64,000 bases of DNA, taken from the NCBI GenBank assembly GCA_009379845.1, contig WHSZ01000007.1:56565-120564 (forward strand), written 5' to 3'. This stretch comes from Pseudonocardiaceae bacterium. Its GTDB lineage: Bacteria > Actinomycetota > Actinomycetes > Mycobacteriales > Pseudonocardiaceae. The notes under the pieces were generated by a model that ran no database searches, was not told where the DNA came from, and was given only the letters and a program-made list of their open reading frames with translations. Of this stretch, positions 18,130 to 26,458 are shown in pieces. A program made the position numbers and the translations under genes. Every line of letters begins with the position of its first letter. Positions within the stretch are counted from its first letter, which is position 1.

Positions 18130-19677
18130 TCATCCGGTGGCCTCCGTGCCAGTGCGGCGCTGCCGGGTGTCGACGGTACGTACCTCGACCACGTAATCCG
18201 GCCCGGTTAGTACGCCGCGCGGGGTACGCAGCACGGCCGGCCGGGAATCCGGGGCGGGCAACAGGAGGAGCTCGACCTTGCCGTCACCGGTAATCCCTCG
18301 GCGGGCACCGGTGGAGTCGGCGCCGCTGGACAGCGCGCGGCCGAGCAGGTCGAGTAGCCGCTCCAGCGTGGAGTGTTCCAGGGTGCCGAAGCTGGAGAGC
18401 CGCACCTTGCCGCCGGTGGCCAGCCGGCTCCACGCGGCCCGCAGTTCGGCGCGTTCTGCCTTTGCGCGTTCCGCGCGGGCGGCCTTCAGCTCGGCAACGT
18501 CGCGAACCTTGCCGGTACGGGCGAAACGCTCGGTACGGCCCGAGGACCGCAGCAGCGCCGACACTTCGACGGGTGCGGCTTCTCGCCAGCTGGCCGACGA
18601 GCTGATCAACTCCGGGTCCGGGTGGGCGAGGTGCGCGTGCCGGGCGGGGCTCATGCCGAATGCGGCAGACCATAGCCGGTGCAGGTCGGCTTCCCGCGGT
18701 GCGGTGGCGAACCAGCGAGCGAGCTCGCGGAAGTCCGCGACGGCGCTGGTCGCGCGGCGGCGGGATTCGGTGATCCGCTCGAGCACCTGCAGCAGGGACA
18801 CGATGGCGCGGCGGGCCACGGTCCGCAGCTGGCCGACCCGAGGCGCCGTGCCGTCCGTTGGGTAGAACCAGGCGCGCAGACCTTCCCAGCGTGTCCTGCG
18901 GTGCTCCAGCCATTCCGGGCCGGGATCCCGGTCGGCGACCGGCGGAAGCTCGGCGCCCAGCAGCGCCCGCTGGTGCAGCAGGCTCACGCCGTGTTCCTCG
19001 ATCCGCGCCACACCCGATGCGATGGCGTGTGCGCGCTGGTCGAGGTTGGTGAGGAACTCCTCGAGGTAGCTGACCGTGGCGGCCTTCACCTCGTGGAAGG
19101 TCGTCAGGTCGGCACCCTCGGCGCGCAGCAGCCGCTGGAGCTCGCCGTTGAACTGTTTGGTGTTGCCGCGAAGTGCTTCGAGATGTCCTTCGAGTTCGGA
19201 AAGCACGGTGAACACGCGCCGGTTGGTCGAGCCAGGTTCGGTGAGCAGCGCGTGCAACGCCTCCAGCCGGTCGGCGATCGCGTCGAGTACGGCGGTCTGC
19301 AGCGCGCCACTTGAGGCGAGCACGGTCAGCGCGTGCTGCACGCCGGCGAATGCCGCCTCGCCGCGCCTGGTAAGCGAGTACTGCAGGTTGCGCCGCTCGT
19401 ACTCCTCCGCGGTTCGGTAGTTCTCGCCGTGATTCTGGATGACGTCCAGCAACTGCCACTCGCGCAGCTGGTTCAACGTCCTGGCGAGGTCCTCGTCGTC
19501 CAGCGCGTCGAACCACCCCACGGAACGCAGCCGGGCTCGCACATCGTCGATCCCCAGCGCGGTTTCCAGCCGCTCGTTGGCTTCCCCGAAGGCGTGCAGG
19601 ATCGCGGTGTAGAGCTCGGCCTGGCCGCCGGTGGTGAACCGGAACATGTCGGTCGGCACGTGTCGGCTCGAATCCAT
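18130..19677 (-). CDS. jetA: Wadjet type II subunit JetA (TIGR02677/DUF2397)
   Basis: A 515-residue protein of the DUF2397 family, the kleisin (MukF-like) subunit. The start (TDMFRFTTGGQAELYTAILHAF) and the winged-helix segment with LNQLREWQLLDVI are family-typical. A helical middle and a C-terminal winged domain follow. It is the first gene of the jetABCD operon; GGGAG lies ~9 bases before ATG 19677. The 123-bp region to the divergent pRiA4b-type gene carries the promoter. Confidence 0.93.
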   Translation of the reverse strand: MDSSRHVPTDMFRFTTGGQAELYTAILHAFGEANERLETALGIDDVRARLRSVGWFDALDDEDLARTLNQLREWQLLDVIQNHGENYRTAEEYERRNLQYSLTRRGEAAFAGVQHALTVLASSGALQTAVLDAIADRLEALHALLTEPGSTNRRVFTVLSELEGHLEALRGNTKQFNGELQRLLRAEGADLTTFHEVKAATVSYLEEFLTNLDQRAHAIASGVARIEEHGVSLLHQRALLGAELPPVADRDPGPEWLEHRRTRWEGLRAWFYPTDGTAPRVGQLRTVARRAIVSLLQVLERITESRRRATSAVADFRELARWFATAPREADLHRLWSAAFGMSPARHAHLAHPDPELISSSASWREAAPVEVSALLRSSGRTERFARTGKVRDVAELKAARAERAKAERAELRAAWSRLATGGKVRLSSFGTLEHSTLERLLDLLGRALSSGADSTGARRGITGDGKVELLLLPAPDSRPAVLRTPRGVLTGPDYVVEVRTVDTRQRRTGTEATG

Positions 19678-19707
19678 CGGCGCTCCCTCGCCTCACTTCG
19701 GCAATCA

Positions 19708-19735
19708 TGAATACGGTACTGGCGAGCGCCGACAA
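19708..19735 (-). promoter_or_regulatory. Candidate promoter of the jetABCD operon
   Basis: On the minus strand, TTGTCG (19730-19735) and TATTCA (19708-19713) are separated by 16 bp, about 30 bp before the jetA start. The match to sigma-70-type consensus is moderate; the call rests on position and spacing. Confidence 0.35.
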
Positions 19736-19801
19736 GGTGACCGCCGTACACGCGGTGGGGCGGGGTGATTGTCTCGCTACCGACCCAGGCAGAATTGCCG
19801 C

Positions 19802-21298
19802 ATGAGCCCTGTCAGCCGTGGTCGGAAGCGCAAGAAGGACAAGAAAACTGTGCTGCGAGGACCGGAGCTGGAGCTGTTTCCGGTGCCGGCGGAGGAATGC
19901 GATTGCCCGGCGTGTTCCGGAGACTTCGACTCACGGCAGCTGGTTGACGAGTTGACCGCGGGCGCCGCGGAGCTGCTTGACACCGAAGACCCGTTGGACG
20001 CCGAAATGACCGGTGCGCTGTTCATGTCGATCGGCGAGTTCACCGAGGGCTTCGAGGACGCGCTGGTGGGCGGGTTGATCCCGGAATTCGAGGCCGGCGC
20101 CAGCGCGGAGTCACTCGCGATGCTGCTGGCGATCGGCTCGGTCGCCGACGGCCAACCCGGTGCGGCCGCGTCCGCGGCTGCCGAGCGACTCCGCGCCGCC
20201 GGCCTACCGAGCCCGGGGTGGGCGGCCGAACTGACCGAGCCCGTGACGGTCGCCGACCGCACGCGACTCACCGACCCAGACGGCGTTGGGTCGATTCTGA
20301 CCTGCACGTTTCACCGCGCCGGACGCTCACACGCCATGGCGATCAGCGTGGACCACCTCGACTGCGATGCCGCCACCAACATTCATCTCCTGGGCGCCGA
20401 TGAATTGCCCGCGGCGCGGGAGATGATGCGGGCCGAGGCACGTGCGGCCGGCGTCGAGATCGTCGAGGACACCCCGGGTCCCGCCGATTTCCGCTGGTAT
20501 GTGGAAACCGCTCTCAATGCGCGGGCTGATCATGATCGTGAAGGCGGAGCGGATCGGCCCGAGCCTCCGGTTGACGAGGAAGACGTCCCCGACTACCACG
20601 CCATGGCGGTGCTGCTGCGGGCCTGGATACGCGCGCTGCCCGCACCGAGTGAACCGCCCGCCGACATGCACGGTGCCCACGAGGCCGAGCTCGATGGGTT
20701 CGCGTTCGGTACGGCGCTTCCGGCCAAGCGGGCGGAGGCCGACGGGCCCGCGCCCGGCTACCGGATCAAGGTCACGCTGCGTGGCGCCAAGCCGCCGATC
20801 TGGCGACGCTTGGAGGTGCCAGCCGACATCAGCCTCGCCAGGCTACATACGGTCATCCAAATCGCCTTCGGCTGGGAAGACTGCCACCTGCACGCGTTCC
20901 GGACGCCGTACGGGGACTTCGGCATCGACGACGCCGAACTCGGGTACCGCGCCGAAGAGCCGGTGTCGTTGGAGCAAGTAGCCCCCGGCGAGAAGAGCAA
21001 GATCCGCTACACCTACGACTTCGGCGACAGCTGGGACCACGAGATCCAGGTGGAGAAGGTGCTCGACCGCGAAGACGCGGAGAACCATCCGCGGTGCACC
21101 GGCGGTCGGCGCGCCGCCCCGCCGGAAGACTGCGGGGGTATCGCGAGTTACGCCTACCTTGTCGAGATCCTCGCCGATCCCAGCCATCCCGAGCACGAGG
21201 AGCGTCTGGACTGGTTGGGACTCGACGCTGCCAGCAAGTTCGACCCCGTGGCCTTCGACACCGGTGCGATAAACCAGGCACTGGCCCGCCTGCGCTGA
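19802..21298 (+). CDS. Plasmid pRiA4b ORF-3-like protein, MSPVSRGRK family
   Basis: A 498-residue protein. Residues 1-12 are the basic tag MSPVSRGRKRKK, shared with the gene at 2957-4621. The first ~270 residues are a helical/beta region paralogous to that protein. The C-terminal ~170 residues are a pRiA4b-ORF3 domain (PF07929): GYRIKVTLRGAKPPIWRRLEV, LHTVIQIAFGWEDCHLHAF, YTYDFGDSWDHEI and CGG motifs. The domain is frequent on plasmids and beside mobile genes; its function is unknown. Start ATG 19802 is chosen by the shared tag; an in-frame ATG at 19769 adds 11 non-homologous residues. It is transcribed divergently from the Wadjet operon. Confidence 0.85.
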   Translation: MSPVSRGRKRKKDKKTVLRGPELELFPVPAEECDCPACSGDFDSRQLVDELTAGAAELLDTEDPLDAEMTGALFMSIGEFTEGFEDALVGGLIPEFEAGASAESLAMLLAIGSVADGQPGAAASAAAERLRAAGLPSPGWAAELTEPVTVADRTRLTDPDGVGSILTCTFHRAGRSHAMAISVDHLDCDAATNIHLLGADELPAAREMMRAEARAAGVEIVEDTPGPADFRWYVETALNARADHDREGGADRPEPPVDEEDVPDYHAMAVLLRAWIRALPAPSEPPADMHGAHEAELDGFAFGTALPAKRAEADGPAPGYRIKVTLRGAKPPIWRRLEVPADISLARLHTVIQIAFGWEDCHLHAFRTPYGDFGIDDAELGYRAEEPVSLEQVAPGEKSKIRYTYDFGDSWDHEIQVEKVLDREDAENHPRCTGGRRAAPPEDCGGIASYAYLVEILADPSHPEHEERLDWLGLDAASKFDPVAFDTGAINQALARLR

Positions 21299-21322
21299 GC
21301 AGCGCCTGGTTCGGGTTCAGAT

Positions 21323-21661
21323 CTAGCCCCAGAAGACGCCGTTCGGGTTGCGATCGATCTCCTCGAGCAGCGGCATGGGCGAGTTTGCTTCCGGGACGCC
21401 GGGATAGGAGAGCCATTTCCCGTTGCGGTCCGCCCAGTACACCGACCAGAGCCCGTCGTCGCCGAGTCGCAACTGCGCGATCTTCTGCTCGGTCCAGTCC
21501 GGCCCGATGGACCGTGACCATGGCGCCCGCCGCTCCACGATGGTCACCGCGTTTCCGCGCCGCTTACATTCCACCCGAATCTCGTCCCGCAGCCGCTCCG
21601 GCACCTTTCGAGTGCACCACCGCTCCACCTGCCGCACGGCAAATTCCGAGATTCCCGCCAT
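21323..21661 (-). CDS. DUF3024 family protein
   Basis: A 112-residue protein resembling the DUF3024 family: an N-terminal RQVERWCTRKVPERLRDEIR helix, strands with VTIVERRAPW, and a C-terminal WTEQKIAQLRLGDDGLWSVYW segment typical of the family. The ATG at 21661 gives the family start (VRQVERWC); the upstream in-frame start at 21718 is unlikely. The family is small, cytosolic and uncharacterised. Confidence 0.75.
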   Translation of the reverse strand: MAGISEFAVRQVERWCTRKVPERLRDEIRVECKRRGNAVTIVERRAPWSRSIGPDWTEQKIAQLRLGDDGLWSVYWADRNGKWLSYPGVPEANSPMPLLEEIDRNPNGVFWG

Positions 21662-22085
21662 GGTGCTCTCTGACCCCCAAACCGACGTGGCTTCTTCCGA
21701 CCGCAGTGGGCAGCGCACGGCAGACTAGCGCGTGGCTCGGTAGCTAGATCGCTCAGCCGGTCTACCTGTTAGCGGTCGAGAGGTCACGAAGAGTATTCCC
21801 AGGCTCATCCAACGATCGGCTGCCGACTCGGGCCAACCGTGCGCCGGCACCGGCGAATTCCACCGTGCGGCGAACGGGATCTTGGCTTCCTCGCGCCGCT
21901 TGACCGCAGCCGGGGGTTCCGCGGTGTGTGGTTCAGGTCGCGCCCGGCTCCGCGCGGCTTGACGCGCGTCGACACACTAGTCACCATTGCGCTATAAGCA
22001 ACGTTGCGTGTAATACGCAACAGCGTGCCATCTCGCCACGACGGGTACCCGCCGGTGGAATCCGCCCGATCACAAGGAGCGGCCG
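21662..22085. promoter_or_regulatory. Intergenic region with paired inverted repeats upstream of the serA-like gene
   Basis: A 424-bp gap without a supportable gene. Its right half, in front of the SerA-like gene, has TTGC-GCTATAA-GCAA (21986-22000) and, two bases later, GTTGCGT-GTAAT-ACGCAAC (22002-22020). The latter is a 7-bp inverted repeat with a 5-bp spacer. CTATAA could be a -10. The TTGCGT half-sites look like an operator for a dimeric regulator; none is encoded nearby. Confidence 0.5.
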
Positions 22086-23087
22086 ATGAGGATCCTTCTC
22101 GCCGACGCATTCCCGGACACGTCCCGCGCCGAACTGGCCGAACGCGGCCACGAGTGTGTGTACGAGCCGGACACCACCGCGGACCAGCTGCCGGAAAGTC
22201 TCGGCGGCTGCGAGGTGCTGGTCGTGCGGAGCACCAAGGTGACCTCGGCGGCCATCGAAGCCGCCGACGCACTGCGGGTGGTAGTCCGTGCGGGGTCCGG
22301 CACCAACACCATCGACTGCGACGCGGCCGCTGAGCGCGGGATCTACGTCTGCAACGTGCCGGGCCGCAACGCGGTCGCCGTCGCGGAGCTCGCCTTCGCG
22401 TTGCTGCTCGCGTTGGACCGCAACATTCCGGACAGCGTTGCCGACCTGCGGGCAGGGCGCTGGGACAAGAAGCGCTACGCCCGTGCGAGCGGGGTGCTCG
22501 GCCGCAAGGTCGGCGTCGTCGGGCTCGGCCAGATCGGCATGGAGTTCGCCGAGCGGGCCGCCGCGTTCGGCGCGGGCGTCTACGCCGTCGCCAAGCCTGA
22601 TCGTGACGCGCAAACGCTCGACCGCGCTCGCGCGATAGGTATTCAGTTCGTGGACGGCCTGGACACCCTGGCGCGAACCTGTGACGTGCTTTCCTTCCAC
22701 GTCCCAGCGACCGAGGCCACCCGTGGTTTGGTCGGAAAGGAGCTGCTGGCCAACGTGGCGGCCGGCACCATCGTGCTGAACACCTCGCGCGGCGAGCTCG
22801 TCGATGAGGACGCGTTGATCGAAGCGATGGAAGCGAAGGGGGTGCGTGCCGGCCTCGACGTGTTCGCGGACGAACCCGGCGCGAGCACCGGCTACCTCGA
22901 CTCCCGTCTCGCCAAGCACCCGAATGTGTACGGCACCCACCACATCGGCGCCTCCACGGAGCAGGCCCAGCGAGCCGTCGCCGATGAGGTGGTGCGGATC
23001 GTCGACGAGTTCGTCGCGGGAACCGTGTTGCATTGCGTGAACCTGGAGCCCGAGTTGGCGGCTGCGCGTTCAGGTGGTTCGTCATGA
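22086..23087 (+). CDS. D-3-phosphoglycerate dehydrogenase-like 2-hydroxyacid dehydrogenase
   Basis: A 333-residue D-isomer-specific 2-hydroxyacid dehydrogenase. The NAD-binding VGLGQIG is at 145-151. The catalytic set is Arg234 in NTSRGELVDEDAL, Glu262 in FADEPG and the HH pair at 284-285 in GTHHIGAST. It has the length of SerA enzymes lacking the C-terminal ACT domains. The likely reaction is oxidation of 3-phosphoglycerate or a related D-hydroxyacid. The start has AAGGAGCGG upstream. The stop overlaps the DUF1015 gene by ATGA. The SerA-like/DUF1015 pairing recurs in bacteria. Whether this is the housekeeping serA or a paralogue cannot be decided here. Confidence 0.85.
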   Translation: MRILLADAFPDTSRAELAERGHECVYEPDTTADQLPESLGGCEVLVVRSTKVTSAAIEAADALRVVVRAGSGTNTIDCDAAAERGIYVCNVPGRNAVAVAELAFALLLALDRNIPDSVADLRAGRWDKKRYARASGVLGRKVGVVGLGQIGMEFAERAAAFGAGVYAVAKPDRDAQTLDRARAIGIQFVDGLDTLARTCDVLSFHVPATEATRGLVGKELLANVAAGTIVLNTSRGELVDEDALIEAMEAKGVRAGLDVFADEPGASTGYLDSRLAKHPNVYGTHHIGASTEQAQRAVADEVVRIVDEFVAGTVLHCVNLEPELAAARSGGSS

Positions 23088-24196
23088 GCGCGGTACGGAC
23101 GGCGCCCGAACCAGTGCGGCGTGGCGGTATCACCGTCCGGCCGCCGCGTGTGCTTGTCGCGAACCGGCAGCACCCCTCGGCACTGGACGAGCCCGTTGAT
23201 GCGGCACGAGTCCGGCAGCTGGAGCGGGACGGGGTGCTGGACCGTCCGCCGGAGCCGTCCGCCGTGGTGTATCAGGTGACGGCCGGCCAGCACCGGCAGA
23301 CCGGGGTGCTTGTCGAGGTGTCGGTCGGCGACTACCGGGATGGCCGGATTCGCCGGCACGAAGGCACCCAACCGGAACGGGTGCGAAGGCTGGACGAGTT
23401 CACCGAGGCCAACGGCACCGAACAGGTGCCGGTGACCCTGACCCACCCGGCCCGCGCGGGGCTGCGTGCCCTGCTCGCAGAGATCACCGCGGGAGAACCC
23501 GATGTGCGGCTCCCGACCGGTGAAGGGCTGACCCACAGCGTATGGATCCGCCCGGAACCGCTTGTGGCGCAAGCGATCCAGGATGAGCTGGACGATGTCG
23601 AAACGCTGTACGTCGCGGACGGGCATCACCGGATGGCGGCCGCGGAGCGCTACGCGGGCCGGCGAGGGCAGCCCGGCACGTTCACCCTCGCCGCGCTCTT
23701 CCCGAGCGACGAGATGCGCATCCTCGGCTACCCGCGCTGTGTACCCCGACCGGTCGGGGTATCGACGCCGAGACTGCTCGGCACTCTTGCCGGGCTGCCG
23801 GCTGTCGCGCGGATCGAGGAATTCGCGCCGCCCGAGTCGATTCGCCCGGCTCGCGGGGAGATATCGATGTACCTGGACAACCGGTGGTACCGGCTGTGGC
23901 TGCGCCGGCCGCGGGGGAACGGTCGTGCCGGGTTGGACGTCGTGACGCTCGACGAGGACATCATCGCTTCGGTGTTCGGGGTCACCGACGCCGGCCACAC
24001 ACCGCTGCCCGGCGCGTCCGACGCGGCCGCCATCGCGGGCTGGTGCGCCGAGCACGACGGGGTTGGCTTGCTCGCGCGCCCTCCCGACGTCGAGCAGGTC
24101 ATGGCGGTGTCCGACGCGGGCGAGGTCATGCCGCCGAAGTCGACGTGGTTCGACCCGAAAGCCAGCTCCGAGTTGTTCGTCCGGGAGATCGGGTAA
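23084..24196 (+). CDS. DUF1015 family protein
   Basis: A 370-residue DUF1015 (PF06245) protein. It has the VRPPRVLVANRQHP-type start, the VYQVT...RQTGVLVEVSVGDYRDGRIRRHE segment, the characteristic YVADGHHRMAAAERYAG motif and a C-terminal MPPKSTWFDPKASSELFVREIG. Family members are soluble and often encoded beside serA or serC, suggesting a role around serine metabolism; the activity is not established. ATG 23084 overlaps the preceding stop, which argues for translational coupling. Confidence 0.88.
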   Translation: MSAVRTAPEPVRRGGITVRPPRVLVANRQHPSALDEPVDAARVRQLERDGVLDRPPEPSAVVYQVTAGQHRQTGVLVEVSVGDYRDGRIRRHEGTQPERVRRLDEFTEANGTEQVPVTLTHPARAGLRALLAEITAGEPDVRLPTGEGLTHSVWIRPEPLVAQAIQDELDDVETLYVADGHHRMAAAERYAGRRGQPGTFTLAALFPSDEMRILGYPRCVPRPVGVSTPRLLGTLAGLPAVARIEEFAPPESIRPARGEISMYLDNRWYRLWLRRPRGNGRAGLDVVTLDEDIIASVFGVTDAGHTPLPGASDAAAIAGWCAEHDGVGLLARPPDVEQVMAVSDAGEVMPPKSTWFDPKASSELFVREIG

Positions 24197-24202
24197 CCCG
24201 CC

Positions 24203-24247
24203 CTCGTGAGTCTTTTTCGGTGCTATAACCCCTAAAAGACTCACGAG
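24203..24247. repeat. TGAGTC-box palindromic repeat, copy B
   Basis: A 45-bp palindrome with arms CTCGTGAGTCTTTT and AAAAGACTCACGAG around a CGGTGCTATAACCCC centre. It lies between convergent genes. Read on the minus strand, its CTCGTGA provides the TGA stop (24241-24243) of the epimerase gene, in the same position as in copies A and C. It may act as a bidirectional transcription barrier. Confidence 0.88.
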
Positions 24248-25209
24248 TACGTGGCGGCGTGGTAGCCCTTGGCGCCGATCTCGTTGGCCAGCGGGCTGCG
24301 CGGGTCCTCGCCGGTTTTGACGCTGTCCAGTACGTGGCGGAAGTCGTATTTCGGGGTCCAGCCGAGTTCGGTGCGGGCGCGGGTGTTCACGTAGACGCGG
24401 TCGATGCCGGGGAACATCGTCCAGCCCTTGCTGGCGTATACGTCCGGTTGGTCCGGGAACAGGCGGGCGACGGTTGCCGGGGCGTCCTGCCGTAGCTCGG
24501 CGAGGTCTTTCCGGGTGAACGGCGTGGTGGCGCTGATGATGTAGCGGCCGAAGCCGATCTCGGGTGCTCGGGCCAGGGCGAGCCGGTGCGCATCCGCGGC
24601 GTCCTGGATGTCCACTCGCCGGTAGAGGAACTCGTTGGCCTTGACGTTGGCGTCCGGGTAGCTGAGGCGGACCTCGTCGCGGTCGTCGCCTTCCGGGAAG
24701 AACCGGGAGGTGCGCAGGATTATGGTCGGCAGGCCGTAATCCCGGTGGATCAGCTCGCAGATGTTCTCGGCGGCGGTTTTCGTGACACCGTAGATGTTGC
24801 GGGGTACGGGGGTCACGTCCTCGGTGATCCACGCGGCTTGCTCGTTGGGGCCGGGGCTGAGCGCGCGGCCGAAGGCGCTGGTGGTGCTGGTGAACACGAA
24901 GCTGGTTACTTTGGCGGCGGCCGCTTCCTCGAGGAGCGTGAGCGTGCCGGTGATATTCGTGTCCACGAAGTCTTGCCGCTCGTGCGAACCGACGTGCGGC
25001 TTGTGCAGCGTGGCGGCGTGCAGGACTCCTGTGACGTCGTCGAGGCAGCGGCGCACCAGGTCGCGGTCGGCGATCGACCCGGTCACGGTGGTGAACGGGG
25101 ATTCGAGCATGTCGAGTCCGACGACGTCGTGGCCGTGGCTTTGTAGATCACGGACCAACGCTTCCCCGAGGTGCCCCGCGCTTCCGGTCACCAAGATCTT
25201 TTCGGTCAC
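24241..25209 (-). CDS. NAD-dependent epimerase/dehydratase (extended SDR)
   Basis: A 322-residue extended SDR. The NAD-binding TGSAGHLGE is at ~8-16, the catalytic Ser/Thr is in FTSTTSAFG, and Tyr140/Lys144 are in NIYGVTKTAAE. The C-terminal GWTPKYDFRHVLDS segment is typical of UDP-sugar-type epimerases and related reductases. No sugar-biosynthesis neighbours are present, so the substrate is open. The final codon and stop come from the palindromic repeat. Confidence 0.83.
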   Translation of the reverse strand: MTEKILVTGSAGHLGEALVRDLQSHGHDVVGLDMLESPFTTVTGSIADRDLVRRCLDDVTGVLHAATLHKPHVGSHERQDFVDTNITGTLTLLEEAAAAKVTSFVFTSTTSAFGRALSPGPNEQAAWITEDVTPVPRNIYGVTKTAAENICELIHRDYGLPTIILRTSRFFPEGDDRDEVRLSYPDANVKANEFLYRRVDIQDAADAHRLALARAPEIGFGRYIISATTPFTRKDLAELRQDAPATVARLFPDQPDVYASKGWTMFPGIDRVYVNTRARTELGWTPKYDFRHVLDSVKTGEDPRSPLANEIGAKGYHAATYS

Positions 25210-25252
25210 GTAGTGGCACTCTACTGAGTGGTGGTGCCGGTGAGCACGCCCT

Positions 25253-26029
25253 TTAGCCGAGGTTGGTGGTGACCAGCCAGCCGGGGTGGTCTGTGGTGCC
25301 GTCCATGTCGATGGTCTGGCCGTCCGCGAAGGTGAGGTTGTCGGTGGCGAACACGTGCTGCAGGTCGCCGTCGCCCTTGCGGTAGAAGCCGCTGGGGTTG
25401 CAGTCCTGCACGTCCGGGTCGCCGTCGTACTTCAGGTTCATGTCGCCGGACACCACGACCGGTCCCCGCTGCGCGTAGTCGGTGGCCCGGCCCAGCAAGG
25501 CTTTGCACTGCTTGAGCGCGACGTCGCCGTCGTCGGACGAAAGGTGGGTGGTGCACGCGCTGAGCTTCCCGGCGGGCAGGCAGGCCCAGACTCGCTTCTC
25601 GTTCCCGTTGTCCTGGTCGTTGTAGACGCCGGTGGCCGGGGTGCCGGTGTTGAACTCGTCGGCCACCATGATCACGTTGCCGTACTCCTCGCCGTTTTCG
25701 CACTTCACGGCCGAGCCGTCGGAGCGCTGCGCCGCGACGAACTTCGCCTTCGCCGCTCCCATGGCCTGTTTCAGTGTCGCCACGTCGCCGGAGCACGCCT
25801 CGTTGACGGACAGCACCTGCGGTTTGGTCTCGCCGATCACCTCGACGGCCTTGTTGAGCGAGTCGTCGCCGCTGTAGCAGTCCGCGACGCCGCTGTGGCA
25901 GATATTCAGCTGCAGCACCTTGACTTGCGTCGCGGCGTTGTCCTTCGTGTCCTCGGCCGAGGCGGTCGCGGGCAGCATCGTGGCGGCGGCCAGCGCGAGA
26001 CCGGCGACAAGCGCGAAACGGCGGTACAT
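25253..26029 (-). CDS. Secreted endonuclease/exonuclease/phosphatase-like protein
   Basis: A 258-residue protein with a signal peptide (MYRRFALVAGLALAAATMLP, cleavage near ASA-ED). The rest follows the EEP fold: VKVLQLNICHSG at the start, PQVLSVNEAC with the catalytic glutamate position, CTTHLSSDD, VVSGDMNLKYDGD with the Asp/Asn pair, and DHPGWLVT at the end. These would bind Mg2+ and hydrolyse a phosphodiester (DNase-, sphingomyelinase- or phosphatase-like). Six or more cysteines suggest disulfides. The ATG at 26029 has GGGAGGACGT upstream; a longer in-frame start at 26089 would ruin the signal peptide. Confidence 0.83.
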   Translation of the reverse strand: MYRRFALVAGLALAAATMLPATASAEDTKDNAATQVKVLQLNICHSGVADCYSGDDSLNKAVEVIGETKPQVLSVNEACSGDVATLKQAMGAAKAKFVAAQRSDGSAVKCENGEEYGNVIMVADEFNTGTPATGVYNDQDNGNEKRVWACLPAGKLSACTTHLSSDDGDVALKQCKALLGRATDYAQRGPVVVSGDMNLKYDGDPDVQDCNPSGFYRKGDGDLQHVFATDNLTFADGQTIDMDGTTDHPGWLVTTNLG

Positions 26030-26183
26030 ACGTCCTCCCCAGCGTGACAATGGCGCACGGATTATCACATGAGTCCGTGAGAAAGTCACCAGCGTAGCTC
26101 CGCAAGGCTGCGCGTGGCCTTGATCTTCGTTTTGAGCTCATGTTGAGCATCAGGACACAACCGGCGAGCGCGCTAGGTCGATA

Positions 26184-26191
26184 TGCTAGCA
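26184..26191. promoter_or_regulatory. Candidate operator of the RHH-PIN operon
   Basis: TGCTAGCA, a perfect 8-bp palindrome, lies 31 bp upstream of the antitoxin start in an AT-richer patch (ATATGCTAGCAAATTGATTG). Position fits autorepression by the RHH antitoxin; it is unproven. Confidence 0.3.
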
Positions 26192-26221
26192 AATTGATTG
26201 CGCAGCAAGTACTATGGTTGC

Positions 26222-26458
26222 GTGGCTACCATTCATGTACGTGAGATCCCGGACGGGGTGCTTACCACGCTGAAGGTGCGTGCTGCCCGGTCTGGCAAGT
26301 CACTGCAGTCGTACATCCGGTGCGTGCTTGAAGCCGAGGCAGCGAGTCTCACGCCAGAGGAGGCCGCTGATCGTGCGCGTATGCTCGCCGAGCGCTCCTC
26401 TGTCACAGCGGACGATGTTGTCGACGCGATTGGCGAGATGCGCGAGGCGCGTGAGTGA
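26222..26458 (+). CDS. FitA/VapB-type ribbon-helix-helix antitoxin
   Basis: A 78-residue RHH antitoxin: the ATIHVREIPDGVLTTLKVRA strand-helix with SGKSLQSYIRCVL as second helix, then a toxin-binding tail. The GTG at 26222 gives the usual start; the frame is open to a TTG at 26198 but those residues are atypical. It overlaps the PIN toxin by GTGA. Expected to bind DNA as a dimer and repress its operon. Confidence 0.87.
   Translation: MATIHVREIPDGVLTTLKVRAARSGKSLQSYIRCVLEAEAASLTPEEAADRARMLAERSSVTADDVVDAIGEMREARE

Noticed and set aside
22892..24832. A 646-codon minus-strand frame across the DUF1015 gene
   Set aside because: It is antisense to the SerA-like and DUF1015 genes, with repetitive Arg/Gly composition, and both of those have strong family motifs.
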